Assembly: GCA_947447625.1 (NCBI GenBank)
Contig: CANFKS010000021.1
Location: 1-45,317, forward strand
DNA length: 45,317 bases
Source of the DNA: Rhodospirillales bacterium
GTDB taxonomy: Bacteria > Pseudomonadota > Alphaproteobacteria > Acetobacterales > Acetobacteraceae
Direction of reading: 5' to 3'
Shown: positions 33,469 through 41,676 of the stretch, piece by piece
Numbering within the stretch: the first letter of the stretch is position 1
Layout of the letters: the number at the start of each line of letters is the position of its first letter
Position numbers and translations under genes: made by a program
The notes under the pieces: generated by a model
Seen by the model: the letters and a program-made list of their open reading frames with translations, nothing else
Told to the model about the DNA's origin: nothing
Databases searched by the model: none

Positions 33469-35715
33469 ATGACCCACGGCGCACCGGAGTTCTGGCGCGC
33501 CGTGCGGCTATGCGGACCTGATGGGCCCGCTGCCCCTCCGCTCCTGAAGGACAGCCCGGCCAAATCGCTGCTCGAATCCGTCCGGCGCTACAATCCGGAC
33601 AGCGACATCGCCATGCTGCAAGCGGCCTACGATATCGCCGAGGCCGCCCACGAAGGCCAGAAGCGCGAAAACGGCGACCCCTACATCACCCATCCTCTCG
33701 CGGTCGCCGAGAACCTCGCGCGCTACCGCCTCGATGACGCCACCCTCGCCACCGCCCTGCTGCACGATGTGCTGGAGGACACCAAATTCACCCGTGCCGA
33801 AATGGAACGCCGCTTCGGCGCTGAAATCGCAGCCCTGGTGGACGGTGTCACCAAGCTAACCCGCCTCGAACTGCAATCCGACCGCAACAAGCAGGCCGAG
33901 AACTTCGGCAAGCTGGTCCTGGCCATGAGCAAGGACATCCGCGTCCTGCTTGTCAAACTGGCGGACCGGTTGCACAACATGCGCACGCTGCACTTCGTCG
34001 TGAAGGACGAAAAGCGCAAGCGCGTCGCCGGCGAAACCATGGAGATCTATGCCCCGCTCGCCGAGCGCATCGGCATGGACATGATCAAGAACGAGCTGCA
34101 AACCCTCGCCTTCGCGCAGCTTGACCCCGAGGCCTATGAAAGCATCCTCGCCCGCCTCAACTTCCTGCGCGGCCAGGGCCAGGATGTCATCGAGGAAGTC
34201 CGCGGCGAGCTCTTCCGCATCTGCGCCGATCAAGCCGTGCCGGTCGCGGAAGTCACCGGCCGGGAAAAATCGCCCTACTCGATCTGGGAGAAGATGCAGC
34301 GCCGCAATGTCCAGTTCGAGCAGCTCTCCGACATCATGGCCTTCCGCATCGTGCTGCCCAGCCGCGAGGCCTGCTACGCCGCCCTCGGCGCCGTGCACAA
34401 CGCCTACCCCGTGATCGCCGGCCGCTTCAAGGACTACATCTCCACCCCCAAGGCCAACGGCTATCAAAGCCTGCACACCGGCGTGACATTGCGCGAGCCG
34501 CGCAACCAGAAGATCGAGGTCCAAATCCGCACCGCCGAAATGCACGATGTCGCCGAAAACGGCGTTGCCGCGCATTGGGCCTACAAGCAGGGCGGCGCCG
34601 CGGCGCGCGAAGCCGCCCAGTTCGCCTGGGTGCAGGACCTCAAGGAAATCCTCGAGAACTCCTCGATGGAGGAATTCCTCGTCAACACCAAGCTGGCGCT
34701 CTACCAGGATCAGGTCTTCTGCTTCACGCCCAAAGGCCGCCTGATCCAGCTGCCCCGCGGCTCCACCCCGGTCGATTTCGCCTACGCCGTGCACAGCCAG
34801 GTCGGTGACACCTGCGTGGGCGCCAAAATCAATGGCCGTCTGCTCCCGCTGCGCCACGAACTGCAGAACGGCGACCAGGTCGAAATCATGACCTCGCGCG
34901 GCGGCACGCCAAGCCCGCAATGGGAACGCTTCGTCGTCACCGGCAAGGCCCGCGCCCGCGTGCGCCGCTTCGTGCAGGCCCAGCAGCGCGAGCAGAGCCG
35001 CGACCAGGGCCGCTCCGCCCTCGCCAAGGCCTTCCGCCAGGACGGGCTCGACGGCTCCGAGAAAATCCTCGATCCCATTCTGAAAGCCCTGAAACAGGCC
35101 AATCTCGACGATCTCTACGTCGCCGTCGGCAATGGCAACCTCAGCGCCAAGGATGTCGTCACCGCCGCCTACCCCGAATTGCGCCAATCCGCCCGCACGC
35201 CGCGCATGATGATGCCCCTGCCGGCCCGCGGCCGTCCCTCCGGCCCATCCGGCATGCCCATCACCGGCCTCGTTCCCGGCATGGCCATCCACTACGCCGG
35301 CTGCTGCCACCCCGTCCCCGGTGACCACATCGTCGGCATCGTCGCCACCGGCAAGGGCGTCACCGTCCATACGCGGGACTGCCCGACCCTCGAAAGCTTC
35401 TCCGCCACCCCCGAACGCTTCATCGACATCGACTGGGACCTCGCAGCCCTCCCCGACCGCGCCGGCAAAGGCGAAGGCTATACCGGGCGGATCAGCGTCA
35501 TCGCCGAAAACAGCTCCAAATCCATCGCCAGCGTCACCAACGCCATCGCCAAGCAGGACGGCGACGTCGTCAACCTGCGCATCGTTCACCGGGCCGCCGA
35601 TTTCTGCGAAATGGCCGTCGATGTCGAAGTGCGGGACCTGCGCCAGCTCATCAACGTCATCGCCTCGCTGCGCGCCGCCCCGGGCGTGCATCAGGTCGAC
35701 CGGGCCCGCGGCTGA
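33469..35715 (+). CDS. rsh: Bifunctional (p)ppGpp synthetase/hydrolase
   Basis: 748 residues, the usual length for RelA/SpoT homologues. The HD hydrolase domain (about residues 55-200) has ATALLHDVLEDT and VKLADRLHNMRTL, with the residues needed for ppGpp breakdown. The synthetase domain (about 260-380) has RFKDYISTPKANGYQSLHT and EVQIRTAEMHDVAENGVAAHWAYK. A TGS domain follows near residue 415, then a conserved YAGCCHPVPGD zinc-like segment and a C-terminal ACT domain. It makes and removes (p)ppGpp in the stringent response. The stop overlaps acpS by one base (TGATG). Confidence 0.95.
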   Translation: MTHGAPEFWRAVRLCGPDGPAAPPLLKDSPAKSLLESVRRYNPDSDIAMLQAAYDIAEAAHEGQKRENGDPYITHPLAVAENLARYRLDDATLATALLHDVLEDTKFTRAEMERRFGAEIAALVDGVTKLTRLELQSDRNKQAENFGKLVLAMSKDIRVLLVKLADRLHNMRTLHFVVKDEKRKRVAGETMEIYAPLAERIGMDMIKNELQTLAFAQLDPEAYESILARLNFLRGQGQDVIEEVRGELFRICADQAVPVAEVTGREKSPYSIWEKMQRRNVQFEQLSDIMAFRIVLPSREACYAALGAVHNAYPVIAGRFKDYISTPKANGYQSLHTGVTLREPRNQKIEVQIRTAEMHDVAENGVAAHWAYKQGGAAAREAAQFAWVQDLKEILENSSMEEFLVNTKLALYQDQVFCFTPKGRLIQLPRGSTPVDFAYAVHSQVGDTCVGAKINGRLLPLRHELQNGDQVEIMTSRGGTPSPQWERFVVTGKARARVRRFVQAQQREQSRDQGRSALAKAFRQDGLDGSEKILDPILKALKQANLDDLYVAVGNGNLSAKDVVTAAYPELRQSARTPRMMMPLPARGRPSGPSGMPITGLVPGMAIHYAGCCHPVPGDHIVGIVATGKGVTVHTRDCPTLESFSATPERFIDIDWDLAALPDRAGKGEGYTGRISVIAENSSKSIASVTNAIAKQDGDVVNLRIVHRAADFCEMAVDVEVRDLRQLINVIASLRAAPGVHQVDRARG

Positions 35716-36155
35716 TGATCCTCGGCATCGGCTCGGATCTGTGCGACATCCGCCGCATCGAGCGCGCGCTCGAGCGCTTCGGCCGCCGCTTTGCCGAACG
35801 CATCTTCTCCGCGGGCGAAATCGCCAAGGCCGAACGCCGCCAGGGCCAGAGCCGCGCCGGCACCTACGCCAAGCGCTTCGCCGCCAAGGAAGCCTGCGCC
35901 AAGGCCCTCGGCACCGGTTTTGCCCGGGGCGTCTTCATGTCCGACCTCGAAGTCGTCACCCGCAAGGGCGGCCAGCCCGTCATGTCCCTCACCGGCGGCG
36001 CCGCCTCGCGCCTTGCCGCCCTCGTCCCCCCCGGCATGTCCGGCCGCATCGACCTCACCTTGACCGACGAATACCCCTACGCCTTCGCCCAGGTGATCAT
36101 CTCCGCCGTACCAGCGATGGAGACTCCCCAAAGCAGGATGGCTGCGCCTCTCTGA
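35715..36155 (+). CDS. acpS: Holo-acyl-carrier-protein synthase
   Basis: 146 residues. ILGIGSDLCDIRRIE and AKRFAAKEACAKALG are the two metal/CoA-binding signatures of the trimeric AcpS phosphopantetheinyl transferase, which activates acyl carrier protein for fatty-acid synthesis. Its start overlaps the rsh stop (TGATG). The C-terminus carries about 13 extra residues (AMETPQSRMAAPL) beyond the usual end; they overlap a repeated CAGGA/TCCTGC inverted segment in the 3' flank. In many alphaproteobacteria pdxJ lies between rsh and acpS; it is missing here. lepB starts 93 bp downstream. Confidence 0.94.
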   Translation: MILGIGSDLCDIRRIERALERFGRRFAERIFSAGEIAKAERRQGQSRAGTYAKRFAAKEACAKALGTGFARGVFMSDLEVVTRKGGQPVMSLTGGAASRLAALVPPGMSGRIDLTLTDEYPYAFAQVIISAVPAMETPQSRMAAPL

Positions 36156-36248
36156 AGGCCTCCTGCTTCAGAATCCTGCGGGTTTGCTTGACACCAAGCG
36201 GGGGTTGGCGTTCAACCCGCGCTCACTCCGTCCGGATGCCGGTCCTCC

Positions 36249-37001
36249 ATGTCGCGCCAACCCTCTACCCTCACCGAAAACATCAAGACAATCCTCTATG
36301 CCGGCCTGATCGCCGTCGGCATCCGCACCGTCGCCTTCGAGCCGTTCAACATCCCGTCAGGCTCGATGATCCCGACCCTGCTGATCGGCGACTACCTGTT
36401 CGTCTCCAAATACAGCTACGGCTACTCGCGCTATTCCATGCCGCTGGCGCCGCCTTTGTTCTCCGGCCGCCTGTTCGGCCGCCTCCCCGCGCGCGGCGAC
36501 GTCGCCGTCTTCAAACTCCCGCGCGACAACGCGACCGACTACATCAAGCGCATCGTCGGCCTGCCCGGCGATCGCGTGCAGATGAAGGGCGCCCAACTCT
36601 ACATCAACGGCAAAATCGTCCCGCGCGCCGCCGCCGGTCAGTTCATGTCCGACAGCGACGGCCCGCGCATGCTGATGAAGCGCTACATCGAAACCCTGCC
36701 CCCGGCCAAGGACGGCGACGCCCCGCGCGCCCATGACATCCTCAAGGCCTCCGACAACGAACAACTCGACAACACCGATGAGTTCCGTGTCCCCGAAGGC
36801 CACGTCTTCGCGATGGGCGACAACCGCGACAACAGCCTCGACAGCCGCGTGCTCAATGCGGTCGGCTTCATCCCGGTCGATAATTTGGTCGGCCGCGCCG
36901 AATTCATCTTCTTCTCCGTCAACGCCACCGCGCCGTGGTGGGAGATCTGGGAATGGCCGTTCGAAATTCGCTGGAACCGCCTGTTCAAGGGAATCACCTG
37001 A
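36249..37001 (+). CDS. lepB: Signal peptidase I
   Basis: 250 residues. One N-terminal membrane anchor (about residues 12-30), then the catalytic Ser39 in NIPSGSMIPTL and the general base Lys100 in DYIKRIVGLPGD, and the conserved GDNRDNSLDSR box. It cleaves signal peptides from exported proteins at the periplasmic face of the inner membrane. The 93 bp before the gene hold TTGACA at 36188 with a weak -10 17 bp later, and a GGGTTG/CAACCC inverted repeat. It starts the lepB-rnc-era block, with rnc beginning 2 bp after its stop. Confidence 0.95.
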   Translation: MSRQPSTLTENIKTILYAGLIAVGIRTVAFEPFNIPSGSMIPTLLIGDYLFVSKYSYGYSRYSMPLAPPLFSGRLFGRLPARGDVAVFKLPRDNATDYIKRIVGLPGDRVQMKGAQLYINGKIVPRAAAGQFMSDSDGPRMLMKRYIETLPPAKDGDAPRAHDILKASDNEQLDNTDEFRVPEGHVFAMGDNRDNSLDSRVLNAVGFIPVDNLVGRAEFIFFSVNATAPWWEIWEWPFEIRWNRLFKGIT

Positions 37002-37003
37002 CG

Positions 37004-37738
37004 GTGTCCGCGCCCGCCCCGGCGCCAACGGCCCTGGGCCGCGCCGCCGAGGAGGCCGCCGCCGAGGCCCTGCTCGGGCATCGCTTCACGCGGATCGAAC
37101 TGCTGCGCGAAGCCCTCACCCACCGCTCCGCCGCCCCCGCCCATCCCGGCGGCCGCGGCGCGGGCGCCAAGGGTGCGGGCTCCAACGAACGTCTTGAATT
37201 CGTGGGCGACCGCGTGCTCGGCCTGATGATCGCCGAGTGGCTTGCCGAGCGCTATGCCCGCGAGCAGGAGGGCCAGCTCGGCCCGCGCCTCGCCGTCCTG
37301 GTCTCGCAACCCGTCCTCGCCGACATCGCCGAGCAGATCGGCCTGCCCGCCGTCCTCGCGGTGGCCGAGGGCGAGTCCAAAGCCGGCGTCCGCCGCCGCG
37401 CCACCGTCCTGGCCGATGCCGTCGAGGCCGCGATCGGCGCGCTCTACATGGATGGCGGCATCGAAGCCGCCCGCGGCTTCGTCCGCCGCGCCTGGGGCGC
37501 CGCCATGACCGGCCAGGCCGCGCCGCCGAAGGACGCCAAGACCGCGCTGCAGGAATGGGCCCAGGGCCGCGGCCACCCGCTGCCCGACTATCTCGTGGCC
37601 TCCCGCGAAGGCCCCCCGCACGCACCCGTATTCGTGATATCTGTTACCATCGCCGGCCGCACCGGTACCGGCACCGCCGGCACCAAAAGGGCGGCCGAAA
37701 CCGAGGCCGCGACCGACCTCCTCGCAAGGCTGAAATGA
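37004..37738 (+). CDS. rnc: Ribonuclease III
   Basis: 244 residues. A GTG start at 37004, two bases after the lepB stop, is chosen because upstream starts would lie well inside lepB. The RNase III domain has NERLEFVGDRVLGL with the metal-binding residues and LADAVEAAIGALYMDGG with the last catalytic glutamate. A C-terminal double-stranded-RNA-binding domain (about residues 170-244: DAKTALQEWAQGRG ... GTKRAAETEAATDLL) is complete. It cuts double-stranded RNA in rRNA processing and mRNA decay. Its stop overlaps era (ATGA). Confidence 0.94.
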   Translation: MSAPAPAPTALGRAAEEAAAEALLGHRFTRIELLREALTHRSAAPAHPGGRGAGAKGAGSNERLEFVGDRVLGLMIAEWLAERYAREQEGQLGPRLAVLVSQPVLADIAEQIGLPAVLAVAEGESKAGVRRRATVLADAVEAAIGALYMDGGIEAARGFVRRAWGAAMTGQAAPPKDAKTALQEWAQGRGHPLPDYLVASREGPPHAPVFVISVTIAGRTGTGTAGTKRAAETEAATDLLARLK

Positions 37739-38640
37739 ACACCCTCCAAACCCGCTGCGGCTTCACCGCCATCGTTGGCGCCCCGAACGCCGGAAAATCC
37801 ACCCTGCTCAACCGCCTCGTCGGCGCCAAGCTCTCCATCGTCTCGCCCAAGGCGCAGACCACCCGCGCCCGCGTGCTCGGCATCCTGATGCACAACACCA
37901 CCCAGGTGCTGCTCGTCGACACGCCCGGCATCTTCAAGCCCAAGCGCCGGCTCGACCGCGCCATGGTCGCCGCCGCCTGGACCGGCGCGGACGACGCCGA
38001 CCTCGTCCTCCTGCTCATCGATTCCAAGGCCGGCATCACCGAACAGGTCAAGGAGATCGCAACCCGCGTCGGTGAAAGCAAGCGCCGCGCCTGGCTCGTC
38101 CTCAACAAATGTGACCTCGTCACCCCCGGCGCCCTGCTCCCCCTCGTCGCCCGCCTCAACGAGATCGCCGCCTTCGAGGAAACCTACATGGTCAGCGCCT
38201 CGACCGGCGACGGCCTGCAAGCCTTTCTCGACGCCATCGCCGCCGCCATGCCCACCGGCCCCTACCTCTACCCCGAGGACGACCTGACCGACGTGCCGGA
38301 TCGCCTGCTTGCCGCCGAAATCGTGCGCGAACAGATTTTCCTGCAAACCCACGATGAAATCCCTTACGGCACCACGGTCGAAACCGAGAGCTTCAAGGAA
38401 AAAAAAGACGGCTCGGTCCGCATCGAAGCCACCGTCTACGTCGCCCGCGCCGGCCACAAAGCCATCCTGATCGGCCAGAAGGGGACCCGCATCCGCGAAA
38501 TCGGCGCCAAGGCCCGGGCCCAACTCGCCGGCCTGCTCGACCGCCAGGTGCATCTCTTCCTCAACGTCAAGGAACGCGCCGGCTGGGACGAGGAGGGCGC
38601 CCGCCTGCGCGCCATCGGCCTGCAGGACCCTCCTGCCTGA
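37735..38640 (+). CDS. era: GTPase Era
   Basis: 301 residues, starting in the ATGA overlap with rnc. G1 is GAPNAGKST, the G2 region is around KAQTTR, G3 is DTPG and G4 is NKCD. A C-terminal KH domain (about residues 200-285) contains [18 protein letters not shown]. Era binds the 3' end of 16S rRNA and helps assemble the small ribosomal subunit. The lepB-rnc-era order is a deeply conserved operon; recO, often next, is not present here. rpmE follows 113 bp later. Confidence 0.96.
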   Translation: MNTLQTRCGFTAIVGAPNAGKSTLLNRLVGAKLSIVSPKAQTTRARVLGILMHNTTQVLLVDTPGIFKPKRRLDRAMVAAAWTGADDADLVLLLIDSKAGITEQVKEIATRVGESKRRAWLVLNKCDLVTPGALLPLVARLNEIAAFEETYMVSASTGDGLQAFLDAIAAAMPTGPYLYPEDDLTDVPDRLLAAEIVREQIFLQTHDEIPYGTTVETESFKEKKDGSVRIEATVYVARAGHKAILIGQKGTRIREIGAKARAQLAGLLDRQVHLFLNVKERAGWDEEGARLRAIGLQDPPA

Positions 38641-38753
38641 GAACCCCCGCGCGGCATCACACGCGCCTCCCTTGCGGCCCGCCTGCTCCCCCGGTATATC
38701 CCGCCCCTTGCCCGGCCGGTCGGATCGGCGGGGTCAGTCAAGCAAGGTATGCC

Positions 38754-38993
38754 ATGAAGCCCGGAATTCACCCCGAGTACCACGAAATCAACGTCATCAT
38801 GACGGATGGGACAGCGTTCAAGACCCGCTCCTGCTCCGGCAAGGCCGGCGACACGCTGCGTCTTGACATCGACCCGAAGTCCCACCCGGCCTGGACCGGC
38901 GTGCAGCGCATGATGGACACCGGCGGACAGGTCGCCAAATTCAACAAGAAATTCGCCGGCATCGGCATCCGCAAAACCGACACGGTGGAGTAA
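38754..38993 (+). CDS. rpmE: 50S ribosomal protein L31
   Basis: 79 residues. Starts [11 protein letters not shown] and contains [10 protein letters not shown] and KFNKKFAG, the L31 core. The four zinc-binding cysteines of the C+ type are absent (only one cysteine, in RSCSGK), so this is the zinc-independent C- form usual in alphaproteobacteria. The gene is monocistronic in appearance, with 113 bp of GC-rich leader. Its stop codon runs directly into an array of four hairpin repeats at 38994. Confidence 0.93.
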   Translation: MKPGIHPEYHEINVIMTDGTAFKTRSCSGKAGDTLRLDIDPKSHPAWTGVQRMMDTGGQVAKFNKKFAGIGIRKTDTVE

Positions 38994-39139
38994 CCCGCGC
39001 GACCGCCTCTTTGCGGTCGTCGCGCTCTACCCCGCGCGACCGCCTCTTGGCGGTCGTCGCGTTCTAACCCGCGCGACCGCCTCTTTGCGGTCGTCGCGTT
39101 CTACCCCGCGCGACCGCCCCTTGGCGGTCGTCGCACTCA
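38994..39139. repeat. Tandem array of four 37-bp hairpin units
   Basis: Four units with a strict 37-bp period begin at 38994, 39031, 39068 and 39105. Each holds CGCGACCGC ... GCGGTCGTCGCG, which folds into a hairpin with one bulged base. Units 1 and 3 are preceded by TAA and have the loop CTCTTTG; units 2 and 4 are preceded by TAC and have CTTGG, so the array is really two copies of a 74-bp AB pair. It starts right after the rpmE stop and ends on the stop codon (TCA, minus strand) of the EamA gene, filling the whole convergent gap. Confidence 0.85.
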
Positions 39140-39997
39140 GCCTACGAGAACGAGCACCACGCCCGCCACCGTCACGGCGACACCGCCCAGCAGGCGGGCG
39201 TGGATGCGCTCATCGCGCAGCATCAGCGCGCTCAATCCCAGCGTGAACAGCGGATACGTCGCCACCAGCGGCGCCACCACACTCACCGCGCCGCGCGCCA
39301 GCGCCGCATACATCAGCATTACCGCAGCCGCGTTGCACACCCCCACCAGCATGAACATCCCATGCTCCCGCCACGGCACCGGCGCCACTTTCCGCACCGC
39401 CCGCAGCGTCAGAATCACCGCGCTCGACACCGTATACCCCACCAGGGATGCCGCGAACGCGCTCGGCCACAACGCCAGCCCCGCCTTCACCCCGGTCTGC
39501 GTCACGCTGCGGATCACCGCACTCGCCACCGGCAGCACCAGCACCCAGAGCGGCCAATCCCGCCGCCCCGTCCCGCCGCGCAAACTCAACAGCGCCACGC
39601 CGAGAATGATCACCACCGCCCCCACCCCGCGCCACGCCGTCACCTGCTCGCCCAGGATCAGCGCCGCGAGTCCAAGGGCGAACAGCGGCGTCACATTGCT
39701 CAGCGCCCCCGCCAGCGCCGGCCCCATCCGCCGGTTGGTCTCGAACGACAACACTGTCTGCCCGATCGGGAACAACACCCCGCATCCCGCGAATATCGCC
39801 GCCGCCATCGGATCGAACCGCCCGACATCCAACGCCACCGGAGCTGCCAGCCACATCAGCACCGTCGCCGTCGGCACCGATGTCGCCGCCGCCGCGATCA
39901 CCGGGCGCGCCCGCAACCCCAGCCGCGCCAGGATCAACGCCAGCGCCAGAAACCCCGCCGAGCCCAGCGCCAGCCCAACCGCCCCATCCAACACCAC
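39137..39997 (-). CDS. EamA-family (DMT) transporter
   Basis: 286 residues from the GTG at 39997, which has GAGG upstream; a TTG nine codons earlier and the next GTG are alternatives. An inner-membrane protein with ten predicted spans in two homologous EamA halves, the first holding SNVTPLFALGLAALILGE and the second VVAPLVATYPLFTLGLSALMLRDE. Drug/metabolite-type exporters of this family move amino acids, purines or other metabolites; the cargo is unknown. The start region overlaps the end of fdhD closely (5-bp gap), suggesting co-transcription. Its stop is the last triplet of the hairpin array. Confidence 0.85.
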   Translation of the reverse strand: MVLDGAVGLALGSAGFLALALILARLGLRARPVIAAAATSVPTATVLMWLAAPVALDVGRFDPMAAAIFAGCGVLFPIGQTVLSFETNRRMGPALAGALSNVTPLFALGLAALILGEQVTAWRGVGAVVIILGVALLSLRGGTGRRDWPLWVLVLPVASAVIRSVTQTGVKAGLALWPSAFAASLVGYTVSSAVILTLRAVRKVAPVPWREHGMFMLVGVCNAAAVMLMYAALARGAVSVVAPLVATYPLFTLGLSALMLRDERIHARLLGGVAVTVAGVVLVLVG

Positions 39998-40001
39998 CGC
40001 C

Positions 40002-40871
40002 TCAGTCCTCGTCCCGCGCTCCAAGCCGCTCCCGCCCCTCGCTCACCGCCTCATCCGGCCTTGCATCGAAGCGCAGCCGATCCTCCCCCGCCAGGCATAA
40101 AAACCGCCGCCCCTTGGCCCGCCCCACCAGCGTCAATCCGGCCTGCCGAGCCAACTCGACCCCCCATGCCGTAAACCCGCTGCGGCTGACCAGGATCGGG
40201 ATCCGCATCTGCACGCATTTGATCACCATCTCCGACGTCAGCCGCCCCGTCGTGTAGAACAGCTTTCCCTCTGGCCCCGCGCCGTTGAGATGCATCCACC
40301 CCGCGATTTTATCGATCGCATTGTGCCGCCCGACATCCTCCATATAAACCAGCGGCCGATCCGCCTCGCACAACACGCAGCCATGGATCGCCCCCGCCGC
40401 CAGATACAGGCTCGGCCGCGTGTTGATCTTCCGCGACAGCGCATAGAGCCACGAAGTCCGCAATTCCGCCGCCCGATCCAGCACCACCCCCTCGAAGCGC
40501 TCCATCATGTTGCCGAACGCCGTCCCCTGCGCGCAGCCCGACGTCAATGTCCGCCGCCGCAACTTCTCCTCATAATCCGTCTTGCGCGCCGTCCGCACCA
40601 CGACGAGCTCAAGCACATCGTCATGCTCCACCGCCTCGATCGCATCCTCCGCCAGCAGCATCCCCTGGTTCAGCAGATACCCCACCGCCAGGCATTCCGG
40701 CCGATCCCCGATCGTCATCATCGTGACGATCTCCTGGCTGTTCAAAAACACCGTCAACGGCCGCTCGACCGGCACGCGAGACGTCACCCGCGCGCCCATG
40801 TGATCGATCCCCGTCACCGCGCGGGTCAAAGCGGGATCATCGGGCTCCGGCGCAACCATAAACTCGTGCAT
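40002..40871 (-). CDS. fdhD: Formate dehydrogenase accessory sulfurtransferase FdhD
   Basis: 289 residues with AAGGA upstream. Recognisable FdhD segments are VERPLTVFLNSQEIVTMM, ECLAVGYLLNQGM, HNAIDKIAGW and YTTGRLTSEMVIK. The family passes sulfur from a desulfurase to the molybdenum cofactor of formate dehydrogenase. The redox motif is SGCAQG with a single cysteine (Cys113), whereas E. coli FdhD has CxxC. No formate dehydrogenase genes are in the window. The EamA gene follows after 4 bp. Divergent to the DUF1028 gene. Confidence 0.9.
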   Translation of the reverse strand: MHEFMVAPEPDDPALTRAVTGIDHMGARVTSRVPVERPLTVFLNSQEIVTMMTIGDRPECLAVGYLLNQGMLLAEDAIEAVEHDDVLELVVVRTARKTDYEEKLRRRTLTSGCAQGTAFGNMMERFEGVVLDRAAELRTSWLYALSRKINTRPSLYLAAGAIHGCVLCEADRPLVYMEDVGRHNAIDKIAGWMHLNGAGPEGKLFYTTGRLTSEMVIKCVQMRIPILVSRSGFTAWGVELARQAGLTLVGRAKGRRFLCLAGEDRLRFDARPDEAVSEGRERLGARDED

Positions 40872-40953
40872 GGCGGTTCCTTCCTCCCTTGTCAGTCCCG
40901 CCGCGCCGGCCGAGTGTCAAGCCATACCGGCCGAACAATCGAGGAGCCCTCCC

Positions 40954-41670
40954 ATGACCTGGTCGATTCTGACCCACGATCCCGCCACCGGCGCCTTCGG
41001 CCTCGCGGTTTCCACCTGCAACTTCGCCGTCGGCGCCGGCGTGCCGTTCCTGCGCGCGGGCATCGGCGTCTGCGCCTCGCAATCCTTCTCCAACCGCTAT
41101 CTCGGCCCCCCCACGCTCGACGCCTTGGCCCGCGGCCTCTCGCCCCGCCGCGCGATCGACTCGGTCATCGCGGGTGACGAGGGCAGGGGCCTGCGCCAGA
41201 TCCACACGCTCGACCGCACGGGCGACAGCGCCGCCTGGACCGGAGAGCACTGCGTCGATTTCTGCGGCTCCGCCGCCGCCCCCGGCGTCAGCGTCGCCGG
41301 CAACATGCTCGCCGGCCCCGCCGTCATCGACAACACGCTCGCCACCTACATAAACACCGATGGTCGCCTCGCCGAGCGCATGCTCGCCGCGATGGATGCC
41401 GGCCAGGCCGCCGGCGGGGACCGCCGCGGCCGCCAATCCGCCGCCCTTTTCGTCATCACCACCGAGGACTACCCGGACCTCAACATCCGCGTCGACGACC
41501 ACTCCGACCCCCTCGTCGAACTGCGCCGCCTCCTCGCCATCTGGCAGCGCGACCGCGAACCCGGCCTCGCCAACGCCCCGCGCCGCGCCAACCCCGCCGG
41601 ACAAACCGACCTCGACGCCATCGACGCGGGCTTCATCGCCGCCGGGTCCCCGCTGCGAACCCGGCGCTGA
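40954..41670 (+). CDS. DUF1028 protein, Ntn-hydrolase-like
   Basis: 238 residues with GAGGAG upstream of the ATG. The mature-looking N-terminus MTWSILTHDPATGAFGLAVSTCNFAVGAGVP is typical of DUF1028, a family predicted to share the Ntn-hydrolase fold of gamma-glutamyl transferases and proteasomes. Function is unknown; members often lie with amidases or sugar/amino-acid catabolism genes. It ends 6 bp before the convergent glycosidase gene. No signal peptide, so it is cytoplasmic unless it is processed. Confidence 0.82.
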   Translation: MTWSILTHDPATGAFGLAVSTCNFAVGAGVPFLRAGIGVCASQSFSNRYLGPPTLDALARGLSPRRAIDSVIAGDEGRGLRQIHTLDRTGDSAAWTGEHCVDFCGSAAAPGVSVAGNMLAGPAVIDNTLATYINTDGRLAERMLAAMDAGQAAGGDRRGRQSAALFVITTEDYPDLNIRVDDHSDPLVELRRLLAIWQRDREPGLANAPRRANPAGQTDLDAIDAGFIAAGSPLRTRR

Positions 41671-41676
41671 ACCGGG

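Noticed and set aside
38994-39139. CRISPR array
   Set aside because: The 37-bp units are directly adjacent, without unique spacers, and no cas gene is present.
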